Source of the DNA: Oegoconia quadripuncta
Lineage: Eukaryota; Arthropoda; Insecta; Lepidoptera; Autostichidae
Assembly: GCA_949316235.1 (NCBI GenBank)
Contig: OX438751.1
Span: 16,740,801 to 16,804,800 of the forward strand
Length of the DNA: 64,000 nt
Reading direction: 5' to 3'
Part shown: one piece after another, positions 1 to 12,145 of the stretch
How the letters are laid out: every line of letters starts with the position of its first letter
Position numbering within the stretch: position 1 is the first letter of the stretch
Notes under the pieces: generated by a model
What the model was told of the DNA's origin: nothing
Seen by the model: the letters and a program-made list of their open reading frames with translations, nothing else
Database searches by the model: none
Made by a program: the position numbers and the translations under genes

Positions 1-1503
1 TCACTGATACAATCGAATCGTGTTCCAGTTTTAGACACGGTCGGTGAAGTCGGGCATTTCGAGTTTTTATCGTTGTTGGTTTTTATCCGGGACCATTACT
101 ACGGCAGCATTGATAAAACTCTGAAAGATAAAGGGAGAACAACATTAAGGAAAAATAGGAAATATTGTTTTATTTCACAATACAAAGGTGCAACAAACTG
201 ATTAATTCTTCCTATTATTTACCAATCCAGCATAAACGCCCCATATACAACAGAACTCTGGATTTCTCACACCGTAAATAGAATCCATAACCACGAGACT
301 ATATACAGTGGCTTTTAAGGTGGAGATAGATGCTCACTCTTTATTGTACAATTTTATTAAAAGTAATAACACAAACGAATACCATATGAGCAGGTAATAT
401 ATTTTCCATGACAACCCTCGAATAAAGAAAGATAAATACATTACGGAAGTTACGATTCTAGAGACACTTACTTTACCTATATTGGTAGAAAAATTGGCTC
501 GTGATCACCTTGCTTTCGAACAAATGTATTCAAATGCTGAGCTGAATTTATAATCAATCACGCACAATATAGGCTTGATGGCGTTGCGTCAATTAATTCA
601 TAACTTATGTATCATTACAAAGTACTGATATAATAGGCACCACGTTGTGTGGGACGTAAGCCGTTCCTGAATATATTTCAGAGAATAGTGAACTGAAGTA
701 GGTATTCCTCGGAACGAGTGGAGCATAAAATGGCCGTTTGTCGAAAGTACTCTCTTCAGGGGCCTGAATATATTTGTTATTATTGAAAGTATGTTGAGTA
801 CATAGTAGGTATCATATTTCACATAAGAAATGGTTCGTACTAATCTGTAATAGATACCATCTCAAGGATCTAAAATGTAATTATAAATGGCTTACAATTT
901 TTTCATCATACAAGTAGGTATTTACTTAGATATTTTTATCTATAGTAAGTATTATATTGAAAAAAGAGAGTGATGCCGCGAAAAAGGAAAGTATTACATT
1001 ACATATTATCATAAAGAAAGGCCTCGCGCGTGACGGATCACCGGTGGAGATGAAATCAAATATCGCGTTCCCTATAGACAGCGCTACTCCAGCCACGCGC
1101 CCGCCACCGCCACGCGCCCGCCACGCAACGCAAAGAACAACAGCCAGCCTCCTGCTACCTTCATTTTGTATTAAAATATCTCCCCGGTCCCCCTGAGATT
1201 GAAACTATGATTTCCAACGTATACGCTACTTGCCCTTTCATGAGTTTGCTGCGTGTAAGTGAAATATATTACGTAAAAATTTCTTATTCGTGTAGCAAAA
1301 CTGTTTACCTCAATGGTATGGCCTTTATGGCACGGTTTGGTATAACTTCAATGACCACAAAATCAAATTAAAAAGTAAATAAATAAACTCGAGAGTTGGC
1401 AATGGTACGCAGTGGACAACAATTCACTCGAGTGGAAAGCGAGTTGCAGCTTTAACAATTTAAAGTTAGTCTAGACGGAGTACGAATGAGGTGAGGTGAG
1501 AAA
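1..1503. other. Gene-free stretch
   Basis: No supported coding exon or mobile element was found. It is mostly AT-rich, with a modestly GC-rich patch near 1020-1200 where frames stay open only because of composition. It could be the upstream region of the candidate exon that begins at 1504. Confidence 0.4.
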
Positions 1504-1571
1504 ATGTTGCGGAAGTGGTGCCGCGGGGAGGCGCGCGCGCCGGACATCAATGATAAAGTTGCACTGGAAGG
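1504..1571 (+). CDS. Candidate first coding exon
   Basis: An ATG at 1504 opens a 22-codon frame (MLRKWCRGEARAPDINDKVA and onward) that runs into a consensus donor, G|GTAAGT, at 1572; it ends in phase 2. The stretch is GC-rich against AT-rich flanks, as many insect first exons are. The family is not recognised and no compatible second exon was identified. The call rests only on the start codon, composition and donor. Confidence 0.3.
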
Positions 1572-1871
1572 GTAAGTAACTTAACCGACGGCGTTTCCAC
1601 CCAAGTTGCTGCTAGTGTTCCAGACATTTCACGGACAAAATAGTTTTGAGAAAACCTCGCCGAAACGTTTGCATAATGAAGGTGAGACATAGAATTAATT
1701 CAACTACTTACTCCGACGAAGCTGCAAAAGCTTGGTACATATTTGAGTACGTTAATAAAACATTAGATATCTGTCTGGGTATTGGAACTATAACCCCTAA
1801 TGATTCGTTACCGCATCAAAGGACGTGCGAGAGTTGTATACGCCCGGGAGGTGTCTGTGAAGTTAGAACAA

Positions 1872-1944
1872 GCGCGGGCACGGGGCGGGCACGGCGCGGG
1901 CACGGCGCGGGCACGGCGCGGGCACGGCGCGGGCACGGCGCGGG
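1872..1944. repeat. GC-rich 10-bp minisatellite
   Basis: About seven tandem copies of a GCGCGGGCAC unit, one slightly shortened, almost free of A/T in a very AT-rich neighbourhood. Open reading frames across it are an effect of the repeat and are not called as genes. Confidence 0.9.
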
Positions 1945-3499
1945 TAAGGGCCAACTCGACGACAAGACGGATAGTGTCTCATACGGGGTGCACCGCTAAC
2001 CAACTCGCTCTTAACTACTGTTACTGCTCACTTGAAACTTTTTCTCAGATTGCTCGCAGTCGTTTTGTTACAGTATCTTTTTTAAATTAGCTATCTAATG
2101 GTAGCTACTTATTTTTATATTCAGCTATACAATTAAGTATATCGATATATCGATTGTAAAGAAGCGGCTCTAGGAGTGGAGGCTTTGTGACCTGTCATAC
2201 CAAACACAATTTTTGTATTGTAATTGTATTTCGGCTTGTGGTGAGAATAAACATTTATTTAAAGTTTTTTTTTATATTCGCCAGTATCCGTACAAGTTAA
2301 AGTCTATTATAGCTAGACGACGAAGTGAAATTTCTGAATCATATAACTATAAGCAATGAAATGTAACATATTATAAAGAAATAATGACTTTACTTTTGTG
2401 ACACCTCAATATTATAACACCCTCATCTCAGGATCCGAAAGAGGCTGCCTCAAGGGACCGGCATTAAAAATATTAAAATAAGTAATTGCCCTATCAGGTT
2501 TGCACCTGCCGCCCGCCCACGGTCGCCCGCGCCGCCCTGCCTACCGCCCTCGCTGCGTCCTCGTGATAAGGGCAAACGTATATGAGTGTCTCTTATGCCT
2601 CAATCTAATGTAATCTAAACTTATATACGCATGTACATAGAATCTGTAACCTATATTCACCTCCTAAAGTTACAATAACATGTTTTGATTGTCACATGTC
2701 CCCGTAGCATGATATCGTTTGTCGCGCGTGACGTAGGCGTCAGAGTGGGATAGTTAGATATTTCGTCCAAGCAAATGAGCAGGACAAATATTATCTCTCT
2801 CGACATAAACGTTTATCGCGCCTGTCATGCTACTAGTGCTGGTGACGGTAATTATAATTCTAAGTAGATATGTGAAGTAATTTGTATAAACTTCCATATA
2901 ATTTTTTTCACATAATCCAAATATAGATGAAACATGTATCAATTAGAGTTAAGCGCCAAATCATGTATTTACTGAGAGCCGCAGTGTCTCCGCCGCAGGG
3001 GTCTGACATTTTGCGTATATCAATTGGAACATCCCGAGCAGAGCTATTATTAGGGACACTTCATCACGCTCCAAATATTAAGAAGACAATTCTGTATTAC
3101 CCATATAAGATCTTGGCTGCCTTTTGTCAGAACATTGTCAGCATCAGAAACTCGAAAATGTTGAAACATCCATTTGGTAAAATTTGGGGATATCGTAATA
3201 GGCACGGATAAAGCGGGGTGTCAACATTTGCGTAAAACATAAGATAGAACACGAATTGAAGTGTTTCTACGGCAACAAATTAATAAACCTAATTAAATAC
3301 TCTAGTTTTGTTCCTTTTAACCATGTATAACCGGAGCATTCATGTTGAACTTGTCACGTAAGTATTAGAGAAAACTTTTAGAGTGTAGATAGAGATGCGC
3401 AACTATCACTGAAAAGAAAAGAGAGATAATGTATCTTTTCGATCAAAGATCGTATCTATCATTTGTATGTTTAGTTCTATGACTTATAGATGCGTTGCT
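1945..3499. other. Gene-free stretch
   Basis: No convincing exon. A short GC-rich patch at about 2505-2570 has no open structure. The small open frame at 2927-3211 has no recognisable product and no convincing splice context. Confidence 0.35.
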
Positions 3500-3682
3500 T
3501 GTTACGAACGTACGCAGGTTCGTAGTACTAAGTACAATAAATAAAGACCTAAGTAACTTAATTTTATATTTCTTAGATCCGATATTTTCACATTTTCACA
3601 AATCAAAAAAGACAGATAGAAAATTGACGTAGTCCCATCAAACAAGAATAAAAAAGAAGTAAAAACTAAGGAGTTTACAACA
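3500..3682 (-). repeat. LTR, downstream copy of the BEL/Pao derivative
   Basis: A 183-bp LTR with TG...CA termini, preceded on the + strand by the target duplication TTGCT. It is nearly identical to 4363-4545. Confidence 0.85.
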
Positions 3683-3849
3683 TACTCCGGCCCGTTGCAA
3701 TGTCGGTTAAAGTATGTCATATTGCAACAAAACATGAAACCCAAAAACAAGAAAAAAAAAACAATCACAAGTCCAATCGCTGAGGAACTTTAATAGGACG
3801 ACCAGTACGTGTAGTACGCGTGCCACTAGACTGATCGAAATTATGACAT

Positions 3850-4233
3850 TTATAAGGGCCAACCACGGTCGAAGAGCTGTTGTCGTCTTATCATCTTCTT
3901 ACATCTATAGTATGTATGCCCAACGATCAAACTTCGGAAACATGCCTTTTCCTCTTTCAAGTGCTGCTTTCGTTCCTCCAAAGACATTTTCATAGCGTTG
4001 TTACACTCTGAACTGGGATGCTGTTTATCACACCACACGCATAAGAATACTTTCAAATCTTTCATCTCCGGGCTACTAATTCCCTGCTTATTTGGTTTTT
4101 TTACTGTCTCTGCCAGGAAACTAGCAGTCGGAACTACTGGTTTCGCATCTATTTTCGAGAAACCAGAACGTGAAAGCTGAATTGCTTCTTCGGATTCAAC
4201 TTCCCATTTTATAAATTCAAGCAACTTTGTCAA
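3850..4233 (-). pseudogene. BEL/Pao gag C-terminal fragment
   Basis: A 127-aa minus-strand frame resembling the gag/DUF1759-type region of BEL/Pao elements. It contains one intact Cys-His motif, C-x2-C-x3-H-x4-C (CVWCDKQHPSSEC). A second knuckle, CFRSLIVGHTYYRC, has its second cysteine replaced by serine. Similar coding sequence continues upstream toward 4340 beyond the nominal start. No enzymatic domains follow. Gag would package element RNA; this copy is truncated and probably non-functional. Confidence 0.7.
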
Positions 4234-4362
4234 ATGGTTAGACTCCTTATTATCAGCGTTGCTTTTTTTTATAATATCAGACCAGAAACAGCGATGAGGT
4301 GACCTATTCCAGGCCCTTAGTGTTTCCTCTGGAAGAGCTGATTCTATGTTACGGTCGCCATA

Positions 4363-4545
4363 TGTTACGAACGTACGCAGGTTCGTAGTACTAAGTACAA
4401 TAAATAAAGACCTAAGTAACTTAATTTTATATTTCTTAGATCCGATATTTTCACATTTTCACAAATCAAAAAAGACAGATAGAAAATTGACGTAGTCCCA
4501 TGAAACAAGAATAAAAAAGAAGTAAAAACTAAGGAGTTTACAACA
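4363..4545 (-). repeat. LTR, upstream copy of the BEL/Pao derivative
   Basis: This is the 5' LTR in the sense of the element. On the minus strand it is followed by a TGGCGACCGTAAC primer-binding site at about 4361 downward. Target duplication TTGCT follows at 4546. Confidence 0.85.
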
Positions 4546-4550
4546 TTGCT

Positions 4551-6042
4551 CATGGTTCGCGATGTAAACGATATTGAAGGATAAGAGAGAACGTCGCTCC
4601 TTTCTACTTCTGTACTGCTATGTGCGACTCGCCAATTCCTTGCAATCATTCTCTCTCTTTCTTCTACGGTATAAATATGTATGAATGAACAAACACAAGG
4701 CACCGTTGAAAGGCCAGTTTGAACTTTCCCGCGGAATAAAAGATACACTGATCTATTTGGATGAGGCAGTTCGTTCTTATCTTTCGTTCCCGAACTACAC
4801 ACCACTAGTGTAGGATGTCTATATGTGATTAGTTAGGCTGAGTACTCACTCGGCTCCATTTTTTCCACCCCTGTGCAGCATGCCCGCGCGTGCCATCTCA
4901 CGCCCACGCCCTGCAAAAAATAGACCATCCATTAACGTCGAGACGTTACTGAGCCTTTTCCGCGTCTTTACTCCACTAAATACGGCTTACGGTCGGCCTT
5001 ATTTATATTAGACGGACGATACACCAAATTATACCGTCCGTCCTTCTAACTTAATTTTTCGCAAATAAATAATTCATTTTTATCCCTCTTGCCCTGTTTT
5101 AAGAGCGTTTAGTAAATTTAAATACGATTCTTAAGTCTTAATTAATGCACGGAAGAATGATTTAAATATTCAAATCTATGCCTTTGATGCCAAATGATAT
5201 AACAATTTAATGATGTCAGAAAATTATTATTTTATAATGAAACGGATTACATATATTGCGTGAGTTGTTTGATTATGCATGAATGCTTGTCCGCAGCTGG
5301 ACAAACACAAATATCTATGATTGAAACACCCACAATTTGCACGTTATTGTATTAGTGATAGAAAGTTGTCTTACTGTGAATCTGTTAAATAAATATTAAG
5401 TTGTTTTATTTGTCATTCTCAAAACAAAAGCTGTAATTTAACAATTTAATCAGTGATTTAGTCGGGAAAGCGCTTGATAGATGGCCAGTTGAGAATATTT
5501 CAGTGTCGAAACGCCTTACAACTCTAAATTGCATTGTCTGTGAAACGATAGGTAGACAAAGAGCCACGGTGCAAATTTATTGGCCGCTATTCTAAAGCAA
5601 TTCATTCTGCAGGAACAGGCTGACAAGTTAAATGTGTTCTCGATTACTGATTGTTAAGAAATTCGTAATATGCGGTTGTTTACAAACGTTTCCCGGAAGG
5701 AAGGAACTAATACCGCAGAGTATAGAAACACAACGTTAAACTCTACAATCCATTTATTTTTGGAAAGTTCCTTTCAGTTTATTTATAATCTATGTAACAG
5801 AAGGACTGATACAATCATTTCGAGGACGACGATTCTTTATTTTAAAGCACTCATAGTACGTTATCGTAGTTATAATTATTATATAGGAAATGACTTTACA
5901 TTAAAATACCACAGTGGTATTTTAAAGCAGTAAAGCCAATTTTCATTCAGGAGGCCTAATTTAATTAAGATAACCACTCTTCCCCCTGTCATGTGGGTGG
6001 ATAATGTAAACATTAAAAGATATACTAAAATATATATTTTAA
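4551..6042. other. Gene-free stretch
   Basis: No supported gene. A small perfect hairpin (11-bp arms) lies near 5901-5923. The open frame at 5670-5933 shows no recognisable domain or splice signals. Confidence 0.35.
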
Positions 6043-6310
6043 CCGCCTCCGTGGTTTAATGTAAACAATATGGATTAAGTAATGGTCGCGGGTTCAATTC
6101 CCAGTACATGTTTAGAACGGTTGGTTGGCGGTAGGGCATTTCCAAACGTTCGCCTGGCCAGCTACCACCATATTATCTCAGTTTGCCACCAAGCAATGAT
6201 GCATTGTTGTGTTCCAGCTGCTTGAGATAAGAAAGTCAGTCCCCAAGTAAGTTAGGGATTCGCAGTGAGTACACTTTCATCATCTTCACTTAACATCAAG
6301 TTTGGTCGAA
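6043..6310 (+). repeat. tRNA-derived SINE, family 1
   Basis: The head carries a pol III A-box-like CGTGGTTTAATG and a B-box-like GGGTTCAATTCCC, followed by a body with GATAAGAAAGTCAGTCCCC and a tail with CACTTAACATCAAG. The same consensus appears reversed at 14845-15185 and as fragments at 19848 and 29671. It lacks a complete cloverleaf and is repeated, so it is a SINE and not a tRNA gene. Confidence 0.75.
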
Positions 6311-7691
6311 GTTAAGGGCATTAAGTACAAAAAAGATATGTATAATATAGTTTCTTAACCAAAACATTCTAATTCTTTAATAACATCATATATATATATC
6401 GTCTCTACATCATCTTAAATTTGCTATGATCCAATTCAGTATTGCATGCAACACCCCTCTCGCATAATAAATAGGTAGTACCTTCCATGGGGACTTTCTC
6501 AACACGCAAAAGAAGATGTACTTGTAAACATAACTTACTTAATAATCCAGGTTGCCCCAAATTATTTCATTCACAAAGATTGCATGCCATTCAATGTTAT
6601 GTGAGGGGCCACAATATGAAGTTTTAAGTGGATTACAAGCGTTATTAGCTGGGCTTTCATTCCGGCATGTAATATTGCGAGTGATAATTCGGCGAGGCAC
6701 GCGATCCTGCCATTATCCTGGCCACACTTGTCGACATGTGTATCGTTCTATACACTGATTTATAGCGCATCAGCGAATTAGTATACTTACACTTTATACG
6801 TCATTTCGTCAAGTAAGAAAATGCACTCAGAAAACTCTATGGTTGGGAGTTGGTTGGACAACACGATTGTTAGCAATGTATGTTTATAATATTATTTATT
6901 TTATAAGGTTCCAGTAGACATTCAAAATTTACTATTAAATAAATTTAAAATAAAACAGAAATTATTTACTAAAGATTATCTATTAATTAATTATCTACCA
7001 GGGACGGTCCACCCCATCCATGGTCGCCTATGTATGTATGTAAAGAAGCTAGTATGTATTGAGAGTATTGATAATTTAAATTTATTGATCTATATTAATA
7101 AAAGTCGTTTATTTTTGCCTCCACGAACTGGATCATCATATTTGTATTTTTTTGTATTTTGTAGAGATTGGCCAGCCTGCTTGAACTAGGATACTCTGTG
7201 CTTCAGGTTACCATGTCTTCACCCTACGATAAAATATGTTACGGTATATACACAGCTTTTGTAGAGTCTAATTTCAAATATTGGAGTCGCTCCTTGTCAT
7301 ATTGTTTAATTTTGTGAATGTAAAATATTTTGATCATTTCCAAATTTAAAAGTTGGTAACAATAGAATTAGAACACTTCAATTGGATAAATAAAAATGAA
7401 TTGAAATATAAAATTGCATAGAGGTAGTTACCGGTTAGCTCTAATCGAAACAATCACCATTTCCCATCACAATCCCTTGTTGTTTGAATACAGTTAACTA
7501 ACTTCATCGTCGTTAAAAACTAAAATCGAAATATCTTCCATTAAAAAACAAAAGGAAAAATAAATACGAGTGGCACATCTCGAGGAATGGAAATAGGCAA
7601 GTCGTAAAATGCTGATTCCATCGTTCGGGTGCGAAGCACAATAATGCAAAAAATCTCATGCAAATACTCGAATGCGGCTGTTGCCAGTGTC
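6311..7691. other. Gene-free stretch
   Basis: AT-rich sequence with short TATG repeats near 7030; nothing supportable as coding. Confidence 0.35.
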
Positions 7692-7705
7692 GTTACCATG
7701 GTAAC
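7692..7705. promoter_or_regulatory. Perfect X-box palindrome (RFX-type site)
   Basis: GTTACCATGGTAAC is a perfect 14-bp palindrome, extended to 16 bp by flanking C/G. It fits the RFX-family X-box consensus (GTNRCC-type half sites around an ATGG centre), known upstream of ciliary genes in animals. Whether a promoter lies here is unknown; the site sits about 330 bp from a minus-strand exon candidate. Confidence 0.4.
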
Positions 7706-8038
7706 GGGACGAAATAACGTGCCAACGAGAACGGAACAAAACAAATAAATGTGTTTATCTTTTGATAACTCGACAAATATTTTAAAAGAAGTTTGATAAA
7801 AAATTGGCATGATTGGCATTTATATTTAACTGTTTTTATACATGTGCAGATAAAATTATTATTTTCCATATTATTAGGGTTTTATTGACGCAATAATTTA
7901 CTAGGCATATACCTAGGCATTATACTAGTAGATTAATTCAATGAATAAATATCCTATAAACATTACATTCAATTGACAATTATAATTTATAATTGATTTC
8001 TTTCACAATATATTATATAATTTCAACCCAAAACTCAC

Positions 8039-8097
8039 CTGGACATTCGATCAGGGGGTTTGTTAAGCTCCCTTTTAATTTGGGTCATTCCAGATAT
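8039..8097 (-). CDS. Candidate internal exon of an unidentified minus-strand gene
   Basis: On the minus strand, a pyrimidine-rich acceptor TTTATTTTGTTTCAG precedes 59 nt that are open in only one frame (ISGMTQIKRELNKPPDRMS), ending at a consensus donor CCAG|GTGAGT. The exon begins in phase 0 and ends in phase 2. The family is not recognised. Strong signals at both ends plus a single open frame support a real exon. It cannot join directly to 22441-22492 because the phases would create a stop. Confidence 0.5.
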
Positions 8098-11000
8098 CTG
8101 AAACAAAATAAATAAAATAAATTGATAAGGATAATCATTACAATGTGGTTAATTGTTACTTAATTTAAAACAAATGAAACAGTTAAATATTTTTTCTCAA
8201 ACATGCTTGGAAATTTGAGCATTATTTTGACAACCTTTTTCGAGATAAATCGAAGATGCTCTAATGGTCACATTTTACTCTTAAGCATGGCAACTAGGCA
8301 GGCGACTTATCGAAGGTTTATTTAAATTTCGAACTGGCTTGCGAATACAAAGAAAAAATAGTAAAGAAAAAAAACAAATGAATATTTCGGTAAGAGAAAA
8401 ATTATTTTTCTTCATTTAAGAGCCGGAAAGTCAACCTTATATTGACAAAATTGTACAATCAAAAACTGTGTTTTCAAACAAAATGTTCTACATAGGTACC
8501 TAATACTTTGTTTTGCCGTGCATTATTTGAGAAAAGTACTATAAAAGTCTTGGCAGCAACCATGGGCATTGATGAACTTACGTATTTCGCCTCAGCCCAC
8601 ATTTACACGTTCGTCCATCAATGCCTCTTGTTCTGGCCGCTGCAGTAATCTTCGTTACGTCGATGACAATCATATGTAGGTATATTAAACAGCATTCCGA
8701 TAGATACATAAGTTTCCTAATTTAATTATAATTCTTGTGGGTTTCTTTCGCCGCTTCTTTCCCACAGATGATTTTCCTTTCCGAAGCGCTAGTAGCTTGG
8801 ATATACTGACTGACAGAGAAATGCTTAAACCCTATTTTTAATTCCAATAGATTTAAAATGACATTCAACAAATTATATATTGAAGTTTCAAAACTTTGAA
8901 TCTAGCAAATCACCAGTCAGTCAGCGTCCAAAATGCATTTGCGATCAATCTTCAAAGTAACGAAGTATATACACTGTATGTGTATAAATTGCAGTATCCA
9001 CATAAGATTAATTGTTGGAATTCTTTAGTTGATTAAAATTTACATAGATATTAGATATTTTGTATCGTTAATGAATAAAGAGGGTCGTGGTGAAGACACA
9101 AAGTCCAAGAGTGCTGCATCGTTTTTATAAGAGTCATCTGCTTCCATAATCTTAAACGCCTGACAAAATCTCGCTGTGAGGCCTTATTGTTTTCAGGTCT
9201 CCACTTTACAGAGTCTTGGACATTTATGTGTAAACGGTGGGACTTTTTAAAGGGCCAGAACAATGCTGAAAATATCATACTGGGAAGTAACAACCAAACT
9301 ATTTATGTTTTGTTGAGAATAAAGACTGTCAGAACGATCGTCGACCTCTTCTAGCACGAGAGGACATCGATACAAAGAAACATTAAAAGGTTGATTGAAT
9401 TCATGAATGATGGATAACTCATAAGGTGTACTACTACTAATGGTTCAATAATAAAGCAGAATATGAGTATCAGAGAAGATAACCAATTAAGAAATACATA
9501 ATTTCTGTAATGGAATATCACCAAGATCTACCTATCCGCTGAATGTTTGGTGAAATTTTCCGTATTCCATCATTTTCACATTCGAGCGAGTTTCCCGTTC
9601 CATATTTGATGCCCATTGAATTAATAATAAATAATTTGCGTCATGTTAAATTTAAATCTTTCGATATTGAACCAAACTGTATGATGATTTGATATGTTAC
9701 ACATTTCGTAAACATAAGGCGGGCGGCGTACGTACAAAAGTAGAAATTCTGCAAGGATACAATGCAATGTTTGCAAGCAAAGACTTATAATGCGCTATAG
9801 CAGCTAACTCTATATCAATAATAATAGGTCTTTAATTATGAAATTGGAGATTTTTTTCTTCGTTAATCATTATGTACCAACTCCTACGATTCTATAGCTA
9901 TTTCCGAATCTCTTTTTTATTTGGAAAATGGAATATATTTTCAAGGTTTCACATGAAATATTTTTTAAGGTCTGGGCTAAATCACATAATAAAAAAAAAC
10001 GTGAACACAGCTTTTTACATTTGCTTCCCATATTATTTCTTAGATTCGCTGAAACTTTTATAAAACGCTCACTACGCTAAAATTAACACTGCCTATACTT
10101 AACTTAATGTTATCCGATAATACACACAAAGTTTAGCTGAATTTGGATTTGCCGTACCCAAAAAAATTTCAAAAATGTTTGTATGGAGAAAACAGTCTTA
10201 ATGAAATTCTTCAAACAAAACGCGAATTTCATAGGTAAGGACTTAATATGTGTATAACTATATACGTATATCATTTTCCCATGAAACTTTATCACTGTTC
10301 CTTAAATGAACTAATCTATTTAGAGGTATAAACTATAACATCTTGTCCGCATACTGAGAACCCTTTATTTAGCTAATATAGAGGGTCACCGATTCGGTTG
10401 GCAGCTGTTCGTGGCGTTAACATGATCTCAATGACCCATTTGAAAGGATGACCTGTTTGCGGATCACTACCTGCACTCTATACTCCAAACATATCTTACC
10501 TATAGTATGTGTTTTGCCGAATTCGATTTGAAGACATGTTTCCTAACAATTTTGAATTGAACTCTACATTACTAACTTTATATTTTCTCTCTAACAGTCT
10601 CATCTGGTTATTGAAGATTATAAGTAAATTCAGCACTCGTATGATTATGTAGGTATACATTATATTGTATATTGAAATTTCATGTTTGTATGTAGGTATG
10701 TGTCACGCCTGACGTTTTGCAACATTCAACAGAGACTAGGTCAGACCAGTCGTTTGACCGCTCGGCCCTCGCTGGGTGGCGTCCCGTGCGCTGCTCTCAA
10801 ACAGTTCGGGCCCGCTTAAAGGCACGTTTATGATCGCCCTGGCACAGCGGCTTTTCACGCCACACCTGTGGCTCTAATAAAACACTTTATGGTTAACAAA
10901 ATTTGCGTCGCAAAGTTTCAAACGATTTGGTCTCTCAGTACGAGGAATTACATAATTGGTGGTTTTTGAAAACCTACGTAAACGAATATTGATAAATTGT

Positions 11001-11840
11001 AACAAAGTTACACGATTAGGTTTAACAATTATAAACCTATAGCCGATATTTTGATTTGGAAACTAGAAAACTAACTAACATTTCTCGTATTTACAGCATT
11101 TCATTTAGTTAAGAGTAGACTACATTTTATACATAGTACAAGTAATAGAAAAAGTAACTGCCATGTCGTATCAGGAAGTCAAAGAAAAGGCGGAATGTAG
11201 AGAAGTGTGGAAAGGCCTCCACCGACAAGACCATAGCTCTTAAATATAAAAGAGAGATGGACTACATTTTTATTGCCGATGATTGAGGTGGAGCGGATAG
11301 GGATGTCTGTTTTAATTACCTATATCCAATTTAAAAAGTCCAATGAAAACTGTAACGAAATGCGAGCCGGTTAGTTTGCCCATTTTATTGCCGACGAGCA
11401 TATGGACTCACGGCCTATGTCGATACAGTGTTATGAAGGAGAACAGGAATGTAGATAATTTACAACGGTAGACGGAACAAAGGCATCTCCGGTACGCGAC
11501 CTATATCCTGTAGCCCCATTCGATATAAACTTTAGTTTGGAGTATCATCCAACAACTGCTATATGTAAAAGTAACTAATATTCGTAGAGCTATCGACTTT
11601 ATATTTTCATAAAGTTTGTCGATTTGGTTGTGTTGTTACTTTGACCAATCTTATTAGAATAATAAAGTATAGAAATGACTAAAATGTATACCTAATCTGC
11701 ATCCTATGTTAGTTCCAATCAGCCTATTCGCATTATGTATAGTTCTTTCGGGCATTTCATCCCAAGGTTTTAGATGGAATATGTAGGTATGTTTTCTTTT
11801 GCAAATTTCTTCTTCTAGAGAATGGATTTTAAACACGTAA
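8098..11840. other. Gene-free stretch
   Basis: No gene identified. A GC-rich patch at about 10690-10880 is of unknown nature. A segment near 11218-11244 (CCACCGACAAGACCATAGC) recurs at 35154-35180 and is probably a LINE fragment. Confidence 0.35.
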
Positions 11841-12145
11841 TCTAACTAATATTATAAGTGCGAAAGTTTGGATGTTTCTTTGTTCGTTGCTCAATCATGG
11901 CGAAACAGATGAACGAATTTGGATGAAATTTGGTATAATAGGTAGAATATACCCTGGATTAAGACATAGGATCTTTGGGGAGGCCTTTATCCAATAGTGG
12001 ACGTCTTTCGGCTGATATGATGATGATGTAGACATAGGATATTTTTTATCCCGATAAAGTAAGTACTTCCCGCGGGATAAACAATTTAAACATAATCCGC
12101 GATAAAGTTATTCCACGCAGGCGAAGCCGCGGGACGAAAACTAGT
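11841..12145 (+). mobile_element. Helitron-like lepidopteran repeat
   Basis: It begins TCTAACTAATATTATAAG and ends GGGACGAAAACTAGT, matching a common lepidopteran repeat with Helitron-type TC...CTAGT ends. Related copies run reversed at 12815-13003 and 44606-44834. It is interrupted by a small LINE-tail insertion (11973-12029). The class assignment is from the ends; no transposase is present. Confidence 0.6.
11973..12029 (+). mobile_element. 5'-truncated LINE/SINE tail nested in the Helitron-like repeat
   Basis: A 57-bp insert with the common lepidopteran 3' end (GGGGAGGCCTTTATCC, GTGGACGTCTTTCGGC) closing in TGATGATGAT. An 11-bp target duplication AGACATAGGAT flanks it at 11962-11972 and 12030-12040, as expected for target-primed reverse transcription. 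Confidence 0.75.

Larger units (their letters stand above)
3500..4545 (-). mobile_element. Deleted BEL/Pao LTR retrotransposon (1046 bp)
   Basis: Two 183-bp direct repeats (3500-3682 and 4363-4545) starting TG and ending CA differ at only one position that I could find. A 5-bp target duplication TTGCT lies at 3495-3499 and 4546-4550. Read on the minus strand, the upstream LTR (4363-4545) is followed at once by a tRNA-primer site beginning TGGCGACCGTAAC, then by BEL/Pao-like gag sequence. The interior is only about 680 bp, so protease, RT, RNase H and integrase are missing. It is a deletion derivative that still inserted or was retained with both LTRs, comparable to TRIM elements. Confidence 0.85.

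Noticed and set aside
8582..8673. Minus-strand ATG exon (MIVIDVTKITAAARTR...) ending at GTAAGT
   Set aside because: It exits in phase 2, and joining to the next strong minus exon (8039-8097) gives an immediate stop; no acceptor or promoter evidence.
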